Source: Deltaproteobacteria bacterium
GTDB lineage: Bacteria; Myxococcota_A; Polyangia; Polyangiales; Polyangiaceae
NCBI GenBank assembly: GCA_016218915.1
Contig: JACRCQ010000046.1
Span: forward strand, 89,833 to 153,832
DNA: 64,000 nt
Direction: 5' to 3'
Under the pieces are notes generated by a model. It was not told where the DNA came from. It saw only the letters and a list, made by a program, of their open reading frames with translations, and ran no database searches. Below, in pieces: positions 19,601 through 26,586 of this stretch. The position numbers and the translations under genes were made by a program. Every line of letters starts with the position of its first letter. The first letter of the stretch is position 1.

Positions 19601-22071
19601 GGGCGCTCGACACGCAGCTCGGCGACCGTGTCGCGGCGCAGGAGCGCTACGAGATGGCGTTGGACCTGGATCCATCGCACCTCGCATCGCTGGCTGCGCT
19701 CAAGGAAATCGCGCTCGACGCCGGCGAGTGGGATCAGGCGGCGCGGTACCTGGATCAGGAGCAGCTGCACACGCCTGCGCCCCGCCAGCGCTCCAAGCTG
19801 CTGGTAGAGCTCGGCAAGCTGCGCGACGAGAAGCTCGAGGAGCACGAGCCTGCGGTGCAAGCCTACGAGCTTGCGATGCAGGCCGATCCCGAGAACGAGG
19901 ACGCGGCCCGTCCGCTGGTGGAGGAGTACGCGGCGCGCGAGCGCTGGACCGAGGCGGAGCCTCTTGCGGACATGCTGCTCAAGAAGGCTGCGAAGCTGGA
20001 GCGGAGCGAGCAGCACTACCTGTACAAGATGCAGGGCAAGATCGCCGCGGCGCTGGGCAACGACGACAAGTCGCTCAAGGCGTACAAGGAAGCGCTGCAC
20101 CTGGACCTGACGGACCAGGAGAGCATCCGAGGGATCGCCGAGGTCAGCTTCCGCCTGGGCGACTGGGCAGGCGCGCTGACCAACTACCAGAAGGTGCTGA
20201 CCAGCCTCGAGGAGGATCAGCGCGAAGACCGGGCGAACGTCTATCACAAGCTCGGACGGATCAAGCGCGCGCAGGGGCAGCTCAAGCAGGCGATCAACAA
20301 CTTCGAGAAGGCGCTGGCGATCGACGATGCGCACCGGCCGACGCTCGAAGCGATGGTGGAGATCTACGCCGAGCTCAAGGACTGGAAGCAGGTCTGCGCG
20401 TACAAGCGTCAGATCCTCGACAACGTCATGGACGGCGACGAGCGGTTCCTGATGCTCAACGAGATCGGCGACACGTGGGCAGAGAAGGAGAAGAACCTGC
20501 CCAAGGCGATCGAGACGCTGGAAGAAGCGCTCGATCTGAAGCCGGACAACCACGTGCTGCTGCACAAGCTTCTGCAGCACTACCAGGCGTCGAAGAACTT
20601 CGAGCGCATGATCGACACGATCCAGCGCATCGCGGATCTCGAGCCGAGCCCGGAGCGCAAGGCGCGCTACCTGTACACGATGGCCCAGCTGCACCGCGAC
20701 CGGCAGGAGCTGGACCGCGCAGTGGAGCTGTTCAACGAGGCCCTCGACCTGAACCCCGACTTCCTGGAGGCCTTCGAGCGGATCAACAAGATCCTCACCG
20801 GCCAGAAGGACTGGAAGCAGCTCGAGCGGTCGTTCCGCAAGATGATCCACAGGGTGGCCGGCAAGGGCAAGACCGACCTCGAGTACAACCTCTGGCACAA
20901 CCTGGGCATCATCTATCGCGACCGCATCAAGGAGGTCGACGCAGCGATCGAGTCCTTCAAGATGGCGTCACGGCTCAAGCCCGAGGAGGTCATGGAGCGC
21001 CAGATCCTCGCGGAGCTCTACGAGTCTGCCAGCCAGTTCGACCTCGCGATCGAGGAGCAGCAGGAGATCCTGCGGCGCGATCCCACGCAGGTCGCACCGT
21101 ACCGCTCGCTCTACCAGCTCTATTACGCCAAGCAGGCGTTCGACGAGGCCTGGTGCATGTGCGCGGCGCTGGCGTTCCTGAAGCGCGCCGACGAAGACCA
21201 GCTGAAGTTCTTCGAGGACTACCGTCCGAAGGGGATCCCGGCCGCGCGCAACCGGCTCGACAACGAGATGTGGGTCAAGTACCTGTTCCACCGCGACGAG
21301 GACATCTACGTCGGCAAGATCTTCGAGATGCTGACGGGTGCGGCGCTGCAGGCGAAGATCCGTCAGCTCACGGCTGCCAAGCAGCTGCCGGTGCTGGACA
21401 AGCGCTACAAGCAGGAGCCGCACTCGACGACGGTCACGTTCGCCAAGACGTTCTTCCACGTCGCAAAGGTGGAAGGAATCACACCGCCCGAGCTGTACGT
21501 GCGCAACGACATCCAGGGCGGGCTCATCGCCGCTCCCGCCATCCCGTTCGCCTCGGTTGCGGGGCAGAGCGTGCTGTCGGGCTTCACGCCCCACGAGCTC
21601 GCATTCATCGTGGGCAAGCACCTCGCGCTGTACCGCGGCGAGCACTACATCAAGAACATCTTCGCCACGACGACCGAGCTGACGCAGCTGTTCTTCGCTG
21701 GCCTGCGCATGGTGCTGCCGGATGCGCCGGTGCCTCCGGAGGCCGCGCAGAGCATCGACGTGACGGCCAAGGCGCTTGCACCGTTGATGCAGCCGACCGC
21801 GCAGGAAGGCCTGCGCCACGTGGTCAAGAAGTTCATGGAGGCCAAGGGCGCCATCAACGTCAAGCGCTGGGTGCAGTCCACCGAGCTCACCGCGTGCCGG
21901 GCAGGGTTCGTGATGTGCGGCGATCTCGAGATCGCCAAGAAGGTGCTGCTCATGGAGCCGCAGCTGCCAGGTGACCTGTCGCCCCAGGAGAAGATCACCG
22001 AGCTGATCGTGTTCTCCATCTCGGCCGAGTACTTCGCCCTTCGCAAGGCCCTCGGCTTCGCGATCGCCTGA
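10675..22071 (+). CDS. gltI: Giant cytoplasmic TPR protein with a C-terminal pseudo-M48-like region, GltI/AgmK-like
   Basis: A 3798-residue protein. The start is 10675 (or MDLQQ at 10690, after GAGGGA). No signal peptide or membrane span is seen, so it is probably cytoplasmic. Nearly all of it is TPR-like repeat of one type: a VLEIDPT/ALDALY half followed by a W..L..V half, repeating through about 3400 residues. An Ala/Pro-rich linker at about residues 380-440 separates an N-terminal repeat block from the rest. The last 280 residues are different and end with an M48-peptidase-like helix in which the zinc motif is absent (G3647-K-H-L-A-L3652). AgmK/GltI of M. xanthus is a gliding protein of about the same giant size and TPR content. 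The frame is intact throughout, with no break. Confidence 0.75.
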   Translation: MTEGSMDLQQRLKQLEEVHDWQGMLEELEKALASESQPAAKAPLHLQIGKLLDEKLLQGVKALKHFQDAYKHQPKMIEALERARGIYWQLGKLNMVQRLLDLELKAQPEGDKASALLLEQADVLMDEGDIERATSTYARALGASNGANQEASSCLEDAQIESGGWQDRVAFLLRTAHAESTPAGKARMFVRAARIAKRFAPEELEGMLQMAVGADPSNMQAATLYENLLVEAGRTDDILALQRKVIAEAPDAALRAQNAFRFGVRWITRHQNLDIGAELLADALIADPSTEAALLLVREVYGTRDGNWDKVMQIADKALSKAADQGTQAFLLAQIGVIAWQKAGNLLRARKAFEQLCSISPDHPSVAAFEAQIGQKLTPSELPQPEPSPAAPPVSRAKAPAAASKTPAPAPVKAAPAAPAAPAVAAEPEPPPAAREASAPELAIETSEVTIEAGAGDDDDLEIRIIELREQAQKQEASKRFNEYVKTLVALAEIVPDVAEKVELNLKAADLYQTKFANQAEAIKAYERVLEAEPDNQSAIQYLLQMYEKRRDWENLIRLRRLEADRSDSPRERTSAYLAIAKLATERLRKPEACIPLWQEVLNSDAENEEALNALSTLYEHARSYDLLATVLEKQAEITADLKKKSAILTKLGQLYGDRLNNDDGAVNAWRQLLALTPDDRRAQEALRKKYLALGRWDDLEVFYAESGKWDEFIRVLEGQEGKETDPQAKIKLLMKIAQLWRDQKSKLDRAAAAFEKVLGLDAQFLAAAEALVPIYQQTGNAKGLAAAIEVKLGHEEDEFARLELLREVAVLYEQKVKDPDKAFERYLAAFEISPGDDACRDDMERVANLTNRWADVIASYRRSIIKSEADSEHHLSIALHLKLGRVLVEEVSSIEQALAEFRSVYDADGENAEAIQALESLYRRTSKFDELLGIYEKKRELASDFNDKREVLYAIAQLYEAEMKQPDRAIETYRAVLQEDPTDLRSLKSLDALYSQLQDFPSYVEILRALIELDVTEPELIDLKYRLGSTLEKHLSDPAGALDNYKEILFLDQSHEGARAALETMLSNPDLMAEAAAILDPIYEARSDWEKLVGVLEVLAAGQADVTARVDILRRIARTAAGQLNDLQRALDAQARALKEDPSNTDARGELEAFADEAKAWNRLEVIFNEIAEGLSDVALAREYWMRLAAIEERLGKIDEAAAGYGRVLSLDATDSEALAALDALYRRTERWSDLITVYRRRIELAEDLQAREKLYAQMAQVFEEKLGRPEDAIAAYREVLSLDETSQVALVALDALFTRQKMWNDLADNLEAQLRLAETDDAEIKLMLRLASLREKEMGQVDQAIEIYRQVLDREATDETALAALERLGTMPDYELQIAEILEPLYRQTGDFKKLIGVHEVQVRRSDDPMRKVELLHQIASLNEDAAGDLNAAFDTLARALSQDPSHEETQQGLDRLARATSRFGDLAKVFESLAAGQEDPQLASQLYSMSAKVYEQDLNDVDNAVAHYRKVLSIDPMNLAAAEALEGLFRATERYADLSLVLQRKAEIVEDTADKKGALFQAAGIEEDMLEKPDAAIQVYLKILDIDPEDLKAVDALVKQYLGLKRWEELLSVYTKKADLVDDPEEKKLIFFQMGAVYDRELGDVARAIDTYQRVLELDPDDLQALGRLDVLYQTSQNWQDLLSVLQHEAELTMDPAEAISYQYRIADLYEKHLGDVPRAIELYRDILMQQADHSPTLEALERLKDGKVEPLAAASVLEPFYDAAGEWAKLISVLEVQVRFQEDAFEKVQLLHRIASLYEDNLQNHHAAFDTFARALGLDNSNADSLAALERLANVTDRWSQTAQLYDAELAKLDENPDWLVELGLRTATIYEVQLEDVDNAVARYRKVLSVAADNQKALSSLDRLFQQTDRWGDLAQVLVREAEIAQSGDEALEFKYRLGQVYQVRLNDLDQAVLAYRDVLNTAPEHESTLGALEGLFASGTKQAEIAEILEPLYEEKSEWDKLSRVYDAQLANLKVPEDRLAMFYRMAELCEDKLLDPDKAMDVYVRAVKEFPIDEKVGEEIERLANSVDGGWDKLGNAYADVLDVQTDPQVQKTIGKRHARVFEIELQQVDNAIATYRYVLGVDPLEPEALANLDRIFEALEQWQDLAQILEQRVKATQDTTELIELYTRLGQTYEDKLNQVDNSIRAYRVIFDKLEPAHEGAIQALGRLYELKGAWTELNMVYERELGNAIGDAQEAEIRAKIAHLTAERLGDLNSSIETWKRVLDLRGEDSEALAALGNLYETQQMWAELCDVLEREFDIASEDEERVAVRLRRARVFLERLNRDEEALEDFSRVLEIDYGNADALRSIANIWRTRNDPNELVASLHNMVDRAGPALEAAELKAIFRELGITYGGVLQQPYDAADAWTKLLEVDPGDFEALDALEGIYTADERWTDVVDVKMRRAEALEDPAEKIRELLEVTDIWQQKVGERDSGTIAFEKVLGIDPTHDRAFLALEELHTAAGRWEPLIELYLARLDTRDSVSETTEILRKIARVFEEKVDDKGQAFDALVKALEEDYSDNETSRYLEKMAQATNRWSELIQQANTWLQAEKDPQKIIQLCLRLAKWYGEDLGHTQYAQPYFQKVMQLDPTNVAVLRQMASLYRKNTQWQELGRTLTEALKHASSESDRKEIQTELGELLEKQLSDVDKGVIFYKNALEVDPHYLPALEALERIYGGREQYRELVEILGRKVVALKDSAEMVAGTKVRMGGLFESTLNDPEKAAGAYNDALEVDPSNLLAMRGLERIYNLTQNWQALVKVLEQQLDVVATERERIETLMKLAGIFEEQFLKPEEAAVRLEQVLEIDPTHEQALVALERCYRKQRQWLDLVNAYERHINATVDRNLKVELYGSIAQVFAVEVEDTDRAIDAYRSIVDLDETNVGAIDSLAKLYEKQGSAADAIEYMTKVAELTADSAQRVEMFYRIGRALDTQLGDRVAAQERYEMALDLDPSHLASLAALKEIALDAGEWDQAARYLDQEQLHTPAPRQRSKLLVELGKLRDEKLEEHEPAVQAYELAMQADPENEDAARPLVEEYAARERWTEAEPLADMLLKKAAKLERSEQHYLYKMQGKIAAALGNDDKSLKAYKEALHLDLTDQESIRGIAEVSFRLGDWAGALTNYQKVLTSLEEDQREDRANVYHKLGRIKRAQGQLKQAINNFEKALAIDDAHRPTLEAMVEIYAELKDWKQVCAYKRQILDNVMDGDERFLMLNEIGDTWAEKEKNLPKAIETLEEALDLKPDNHVLLHKLLQHYQASKNFERMIDTIQRIADLEPSPERKARYLYTMAQLHRDRQELDRAVELFNEALDLNPDFLEAFERINKILTGQKDWKQLERSFRKMIHRVAGKGKTDLEYNLWHNLGIIYRDRIKEVDAAIESFKMASRLKPEEVMERQILAELYESASQFDLAIEEQQEILRRDPTQVAPYRSLYQLYYAKQAFDEAWCMCAALAFLKRADEDQLKFFEDYRPKGIPAARNRLDNEMWVKYLFHRDEDIYVGKIFEMLTGAALQAKIRQLTAAKQLPVLDKRYKQEPHSTTVTFAKTFFHVAKVEGITPPELYVRNDIQGGLIAAPAIPFASVAGQSVLSGFTPHELAFIVGKHLALYRGEHYIKNIFATTTELTQLFFAGLRMVLPDAPVPPEAAQSIDVTAKALAPLMQPTAQEGLRHVVKKFMEAKGAINVKRWVQSTELTACRAGFVMCGDLEIAKKVLLMEPQLPGDLSPQEKITELIVFSISAEYFALRKALGFAIA

Positions 22072-22087
22072 TCGCTGACGCCCCCGG

Positions 22088-22114
22088 CGGGCTTCGGGTT
22101 TCGCCCGAAGCCCG
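22088..22114. terminator. Strong GC hairpin between convergent genes
   Basis: A perfect 11-bp stem (CGGGCTTCGGG at 22088-22098, CCCGAAGCCCG at 22104-22114) has a 5-nt loop. It lies 17 nt after the gltI stop and before the convergent gene ending at 22229. A pyrimidine-rich tract follows instead of a U-run, so termination is likely but not classical. Confidence 0.6.
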
Positions 22115-22228
22115 GCCCCCTCCCCTCTTCAGATCCCCAGCAAGTCGATCAGCTGCGCCGCACGAGCCCTCGCCCGCGCGGCCAGCCGCGCGCAACACGA
22201 CCTGATGTCCCTTTGAGTCGCAGGTGGC

Positions 22229-22897
22229 TCAGCGTGCTGGATCGATGACGCCGCGCATGCCCAGGGAGAGGAACGAGTGGATGGAGGAATCTGCCTGCGT
22301 GTCGGAAGGGCGGGACGAGTACTGGCCGACATCCAAGGCGAAGTAGGGGCCTACGCCGAACCAGCGCGCGGCGTACCACTCGCCGCCGATGGCGAGGTGC
22401 AGCCACTCGAGCCCGCCGTAGGTCTGCTTGGTCCCTGCCTGGTCGAAGGTGATCATCCTGTAGCCGATGCCGGCCTGCAGCCAGGGATCGAATGCAGCGC
22501 CGTTGACGAGGTGGTAGCCGAGGCCCAAGCCGAAGGCCGTGGCTCGTCCAGTGCAGTCCTGGCCTGCCGGGCAGTCGCTGCCTCGTCCGAGCATTCCGTA
22601 GTCGAATCGCCCGTGCACGTCGACGTAGCGGCTGATGCCGTAGACGAGGTCGAGCCCAAACGCTGCGCCGGTACCGGTGATCGAGCGTTGCGGCCTGAGG
22701 CTGTCCGCGCTGCCCATGGGCACGAGCCACGAGACGCGCGGAGCAACCATGAAGTGGCCCGAGAGGTCGTCGGGAGCGGCAGAGATGGGCGGCGGCAGCT
22801 TCCAGGCACCTGGGTCTTGTGCGGAGACGGTGGCAGAGCCGAGAAGCAGGGCGGAGGCCGGTAGGACAGCGACGAGATGTTTGGAAAGACGAAGCAT
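22229..22897 (-). CDS. Outer-membrane beta-barrel protein, uncharacterised
   Basis: A 222-residue protein starting at a Met that begins a signal peptide (MLRLSKHLVAVLPASALLLG...VSAQ). The mature part is a run of amphipathic strands (VSWLVPMGSADSL, AAFGLDLVYGIS, FDPWLQAGIGYRMITF, FGVGPYFALDVGQY), typical of a small eight-strand beta-barrel. Two Cys near its middle (DCPAGQDC) could form a disulfide in a loop. A second start at 22999 overlaps the stop of the upstream gene as TGATG and would add 34 non-signal residues. Coupled translation from there is possible, but the signal peptide favours 22897. No ligand or function can be named. It belongs with the next barrel gene as a two-gene unit. Confidence 0.7.
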   Translation of the reverse strand: MLRLSKHLVAVLPASALLLGSATVSAQDPGAWKLPPPISAAPDDLSGHFMVAPRVSWLVPMGSADSLRPQRSITGTGAAFGLDLVYGISRYVDVHGRFDYGMLGRGSDCPAGQDCTGRATAFGLGLGYHLVNGAAFDPWLQAGIGYRMITFDQAGTKQTYGGLEWLHLAIGGEWYAARWFGVGPYFALDVGQYSSRPSDTQADSSIHSFLSLGMRGVIDPAR

Positions 22898-22998
22898 GGG
22901 AGGGACCAAGCTGTAGGACGAGAGCGGCCCGGAACGCAACCCGGGTACGCGGAAATGGGTGAAATCGCGCCCCCAAGGGGCAGCCGGGGCGAGCTGCA

Positions 22999-23667
22999 TC
23001 AGAAAACCCAGCCGATTCCGCCCAGAATGGCGAACGCGTTGGCATCCTTGCGGACGTAGTACCTCGGCTCGACCATGGCGTGGAAGCGACCGGTCCGAAG
23101 GCCCATGGTCAAGCCCGGCACGAACGCGATCCTGAGGGAGCGGCGGGCGGATTCCGACGACTCGGCTTCTGCGCAGAGCTGGTCGGCCATGGCGGCGTAG
23201 GAGCCATCAGCGGCGTTGCACTCGACGCTTCTTCGCAGCCAGCCTGCAGCCACGGCCACATGGGGTCGAACGAACGCGTGGGGCAGCAGCAGCTCGTAGC
23301 CAAGCTCGATGCCGGGAATGCTCGCGCCTGTTCGATAGCCCACGCGTGCGACGCCAGACCAGGGGTACTCGGAGGTGGTACCGAAGAAATGGTCGTAGCG
23401 AACGCCCACAACGCCACCAAACGAGAATCGCCAGGCTGCGCGCAGGGCCAGCACGGGTCCGTAGCCATTGACGGTTTCGCCGGTGGAGATGGTGACCTTG
23501 CCAAATCCGGCACCGCCGAGCGCCTCCAGGCGGACGTGCCGGAGCGCCTGCTCGTCCTTGGGCTCATCATCCGATGCCGCGGTGGATTGAGCAGACGCGG
23601 CGCTTGAGAAGGCCAGGATGACCCCGCCTAGCCCCAATGCGATGAGCCTGCTTCTGACTTCAGGCAT
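22999..23667 (-). CDS. Outer-membrane beta-barrel protein, uncharacterised
   Basis: A 222-residue protein with a signal peptide (residues about 1-26, ASA-QS) and alternating hydrophobic strands (RLEALGGAGFGKVTIS, VLALRAAWRFSFGGVVGVRY, GIELGYELLLPHAFVRPHVA, FHAMVEPRYYVRKD). It ends in Phe (GGIGWVF), as expected for an outer-membrane protein recognised by the BAM complex. A pair of Cys flanks a helical loop in the second half. It is upstream of, and overlaps as TGATG, a possible start of the second barrel gene, so the two are probably one transcript. The promoter would lie in the region shared with the glycosyltransferase at 23820. The function is unknown. Confidence 0.75.
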   Translation of the reverse strand: MPEVRSRLIALGLGGVILAFSSAASAQSTAASDDEPKDEQALRHVRLEALGGAGFGKVTISTGETVNGYGPVLALRAAWRFSFGGVVGVRYDHFFGTTSEYPWSGVARVGYRTGASIPGIELGYELLLPHAFVRPHVAVAAGWLRRSVECNAADGSYAAMADQLCAEAESSESARRSLRIAFVPGLTMGLRTGRFHAMVEPRYYVRKDANAFAILGGIGWVF

Positions 23668-23819
23668 TCCGCCCTGACCTCGTGGCTTCCCAGGCTAGCC
23701 GGGCTCGGCGCAGGAGCATAGGGGTAGATGCAGCTGTCGACACGACGGCGGTTTTCTTGCGGGCATGGAGGGGCTACAGATCCGGGGTCGGGTCATCCGT
23801 GTCGGCCGAACGGATCGTC

Positions 23820-24992
23820 ATGCATATCGCCCTGGTCACTTCGAGCTTTCCTGATCCTCCTGAGACGGCGGGCAGGATTCGCGCGGGGAAGCTGGCGCGA
23901 GCGCTGGCGCGGCACGGCCGGGTGGTGCTTTTTTCAGCGCTTCGACCGGAGGACCGAGAGGCGGAAACCCGGCGTGCGGGCAAGGGCCTCGAGCCGTTTG
24001 CGCGTGTGGTGACGCACCCGCTGCAGGACGCCAGGCGGGGCAGCGGGGGGGAAGGGCCGGCCGAGTGCAGGCGTTTTCCCGACGCGCTGGTGCGTGCGTT
24101 GGCTGCGGCGCACGAGGTCCATCCTTTCGACGTGGTGGTGCTGGCCAGCGTGTTGGCGTCGCGCGCGCTGGGAAGCATCCAGCGCGCGCCCGTGGTGCTC
24201 GACGTGCCCCGCATCGAGTGGGTTGCCCGGGAGCGCGATGTGCGACGGAGCGCGGGGTGGCTGCCCCGCGGCCTTCTGGAGCTGCACCGGTGGCGCAAGT
24301 TCGAGCACGAGACGTGGAGGCGCGTGGACGCGTTGACCGCGGCGCGCGTGGCAGATCTGCCGCTGATCCACGCGTACCGCCCGGACACCGGCGTGCACGT
24401 GTCCAACGGAATCGATACCGGATTGCACATCTTCAAGCCGCCATCGCAACGAAAGGGCAATACGGTGCTCTTCTCGGGGCCGCTCTGGTACGAGCCGAAC
24501 GTGCAATCCGTGGTGACGCTGGCGACCGAGGTGATGCCGGAGCTGCGAAAGCGGGTGCCGGATGCGACCCTGACCATCGCAGGAAAAGGGGCGGATTCGA
24601 GGGTGACGTCGCTGGAGTCCGACAGCGTGCGTCTGGTGGGCAACATGACGAGCATCCTCGCGCTGTTCGCTGATCACGCGGCATTCGCGGTTCCACCAGT
24701 GGCGGGACGGTGCCCTGAGACGCGGTTGCTCGACGCGTTCTCCAGCGGCATGCCGGTGGTCACTTCCGTGGAGGCATTGCCGGATCCAGTCGCGATCCCA
24801 GGCCGGCACTTCGTGCACGGGCACACGCCGGTCGACCTGGCGGAAGGGCTCGCGCGCGTGTTCGAGCGCCGGGACCAGTTCGACAAGATGGCTGCTCTTG
24901 GGAACCGGATGGCGAGCCGATACGACTGGGAGCTGATCGGCGAGGGCTTCGCGCGCGTGGTTCTGGGGGCAGCGGAGCGCCGCAGAGTCTGA
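23820..24992 (+). CDS. Glycosyltransferase family 4-like (GT-B fold)
   Basis: A 390-residue protein from ATG 23820, where the conserved N-terminal strand begins (MHIALVTSSFPDPPETAGRI). A longer frame back to 23682 has no family character. The N-lobe carries a Gly/Arg acceptor loop (AGRIRAGKLARALARHG), and the C-lobe has the nucleotide-sugar part: VLFSGPLWYEPN, TLTIAGKGADSRV, VPPVAGRCPETRLLDAFSSG and PVVTS. The E of PETRLLDAF corresponds to the EX7E-type glutamate of family 4 retaining enzymes. Donor and acceptor sugars cannot be read from sequence. It sits beside dTDP-rhamnose genes and most likely builds surface polysaccharide. It converges on rfbC with a 12-nt gap. Confidence 0.82.
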   Translation: MHIALVTSSFPDPPETAGRIRAGKLARALARHGRVVLFSALRPEDREAETRRAGKGLEPFARVVTHPLQDARRGSGGEGPAECRRFPDALVRALAAAHEVHPFDVVVLASVLASRALGSIQRAPVVLDVPRIEWVARERDVRRSAGWLPRGLLELHRWRKFEHETWRRVDALTAARVADLPLIHAYRPDTGVHVSNGIDTGLHIFKPPSQRKGNTVLFSGPLWYEPNVQSVVTLATEVMPELRKRVPDATLTIAGKGADSRVTSLESDSVRLVGNMTSILALFADHAAFAVPPVAGRCPETRLLDAFSSGMPVVTSVEALPDPVAIPGRHFVHGHTPVDLAEGLARVFERRDQFDKMAALGNRMASRYDWELIGEGFARVVLGAAERRRV

Positions 24993-25004
24993 GCCTCCGT
25001 CGCG

Positions 25005-25499
25005 TCAGATGCCGTCCATGTCGAACGGCGACTGCGGGTCGATCTCGTGGCGGAGCTCGTCGACCGGCTGCGCACGCTTGGGCCCGGCGAACAACCGGTT
25101 GGGAAGATTGATCACCAGCCCATCCTTGCCGCCGACGTTGCGATATCCGTGGACCACGCCGGCGGGCACGATGACTGCCGTGGGGTCGTCTTCCCCGACG
25201 ACCATACGCATGCGATTGTCGAACGTCGGGGAATCCTTGCGATTGTCCCACAGGACGAGCAGGAAGTTGGATGGTCCGAGGAAGCAGAACCAGTCGGCCT
25301 GGTCGACGTGCTCGTGCGGACCGCGTGTCACCCCTGCGCGGCTGAGCGACGCGTAGCACATGGCGGGCAGCAGTGGCTCGTTGACCTCGTCGTTGCGGAA
25401 GAGCTCGCAGAGCCACCCCCGCTCATCGACGAACTTCTTGAGCTTGCGAATCTCGACGCCGTCGATGGGTCCCTTGTTGAATGAACGCGACACGATCAC
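25005..25499 (-). CDS. rfbC: dTDP-4-dehydrorhamnose 3,5-epimerase-like cupin
   Basis: A 164-residue single-domain protein of the RmlC cupin type. The core shows an early strand with DERGWLCELF, the His-bearing GVTRGPHEHVDQADWF segment, LVLWDNRKDSPT and the PAGVVHGYRNVGG strand that closes the barrel. Classical RmlC has RGLHYQ; here it is RGPHEH, and the chain is somewhat short, so it may be a variant of the family, even an isomerase for a related dTDP-sugar. It is the last gene of a unit rfbB-rfbA-rfbC with 7 nt between rfbA and rfbC, which supports the role of making dTDP-4-keto-L-rhamnose for the reductase RfbD encoded at 31958. Confidence 0.75.
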   Translation of the reverse strand: MIVSRSFNKGPIDGVEIRKLKKFVDERGWLCELFRNDEVNEPLLPAMCYASLSRAGVTRGPHEHVDQADWFCFLGPSNFLLVLWDNRKDSPTFDNRMRMVVGEDDPTAVIVPAGVVHGYRNVGGKDGLVINLPNRLFAGPKRAQPVDELRHEIDPQSPFDMDGI

Positions 25500-25506
25500 C
25501 TCCCAA

Positions 25507-26586
25507 TCAATCGCCTGACAGCTCGATCACGCAGTCGTCGCCCACCATCAGCGAAAGGGCGCCATGACGCGACGCACCGGGCTTGACCGCGACGCGCTTG
25601 CCGATCAGCGAGTCCTCGAGCCTTGCGATGTCCGTGATGGCGCTGTCCTGCATGATCACGGAGTGCTCGACGGTGGAGCGCACGATGGAGACACGGTCTC
25701 CGATGGCGGTAAAGGGGCCGATCCTGGAATGGGAGACGACCGCTCCCTCTCCGATCACCACCGGACCGCGGATGGTCGAGCGCTCGATTCGTGCGCCTTT
25801 TGCTACCCGAACGCGACCTGAGATACGGCTGGCCTGATCCACGTCGCCGTCGATGGCGGGTTTGAGCCAGTCATCGAGCACAGTGTCGTTTGCCAGCAAC
25901 AGGTCGTCCTTCTTCCCTGTGTCCAGCCACCACGATGTCACGCGGGAGAAGTTGACCTTGCCGCCCAGCTCGATGACCTTGCTGATCGCGTCGGTGATCT
26001 CGAGCTCACCGCGTGGGGACGGCTTGATCTGCGCGATGGCATCAAAGATGCTCGGGCGGAAGAGGTAGATTCCCACGAGAGCGAGGTTCGACTTGGGCTC
26101 TTTGGGCTTTTCGACGAGGCGAGTCACCTTGCCTGCAGCATCGACCTCGGCAACGCCGAACGAAGAAGGGTTCGTGACTTCCTTGAGCATCACGGAGGCG
26201 GCAAACTCGTCGCTGGACCGGAACGCCTCGACCGGCTCCCGGATCGGTGTGCCGATCAGGTTGTCGCCGAGGTACATGACGAAGTCCGAGCCTCGCAGGA
26301 ACGGCTCTGCGGTGGCGACGGCGTGGGCCAGGCCAGCGGGCTTGTCCTGAGGGATGAAGGTGAATTGCGCGCCGAAGCGCGATCCATCCCCGAGCGTGGA
26401 GCGAATCTCGCCACCGGTCTCCGGAGAGATGATGACGCCGATATCGGTGATGCCGGCGTCCACGAGGTTGTCGACGACGTAGAACAGGACGGGGCGATTG
26501 GCGACTGGAACGAGCTGTTTTGCGCCGGTGTACGTGAGCGGACGAAGCCTCGTGCCCGCGCCGCCTGCGAGGATGAGCCCTTTCAT
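25507..26586 (-). CDS. rfbA: Glucose-1-phosphate thymidylyltransferase, long form
   Basis: A 359-residue enzyme that makes dTDP-glucose from dTTP and glucose-1-phosphate, the first step of dTDP-rhamnose synthesis. The nucleotidyltransferase signature GGAGTRLRPLT is at the N-terminus, with the sugar-binding stretch KQLVPVANRPVLFYVVDNL and YLGDNLIGT later. From about residue 240 the chain continues into hexapeptide-like turns (GRVRVAKGARIERSTIRGPV), forming a left-handed beta-helix. This makes it longer than the 290-residue enterobacterial RmlA and matches the long-form subfamily. It overlaps rfbB by 4 nt (ATGA at 26583-26586), a sign of coupled translation. The start is fixed by MKGLILAGGAG. 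Confidence 0.92.
   Translation of the reverse strand: MKGLILAGGAGTRLRPLTYTGAKQLVPVANRPVLFYVVDNLVDAGITDIGVIISPETGGEIRSTLGDGSRFGAQFTFIPQDKPAGLAHAVATAEPFLRGSDFVMYLGDNLIGTPIREPVEAFRSSDEFAASVMLKEVTNPSSFGVAEVDAAGKVTRLVEKPKEPKSNLALVGIYLFRPSIFDAIAQIKPSPRGELEITDAISKVIELGGKVNFSRVTSWWLDTGKKDDLLLANDTVLDDWLKPAIDGDVDQASRISGRVRVAKGARIERSTIRGPVVIGEGAVVSHSRIGPFTAIGDRVSIVRSTVEHSVIMQDSAITDIARLEDSLIGKRVAVKPGASRHGALSLMVGDDCVIELSGD

Noticed and set aside
13027..20898. A 2623-codon open frame on the - strand
   Set aside because: It lies wholly antisense to the GltI-like TPR gene, is rich in Arg, Leu, Val and His as expected of a shadow in GC-rich DNA, and has no domain.
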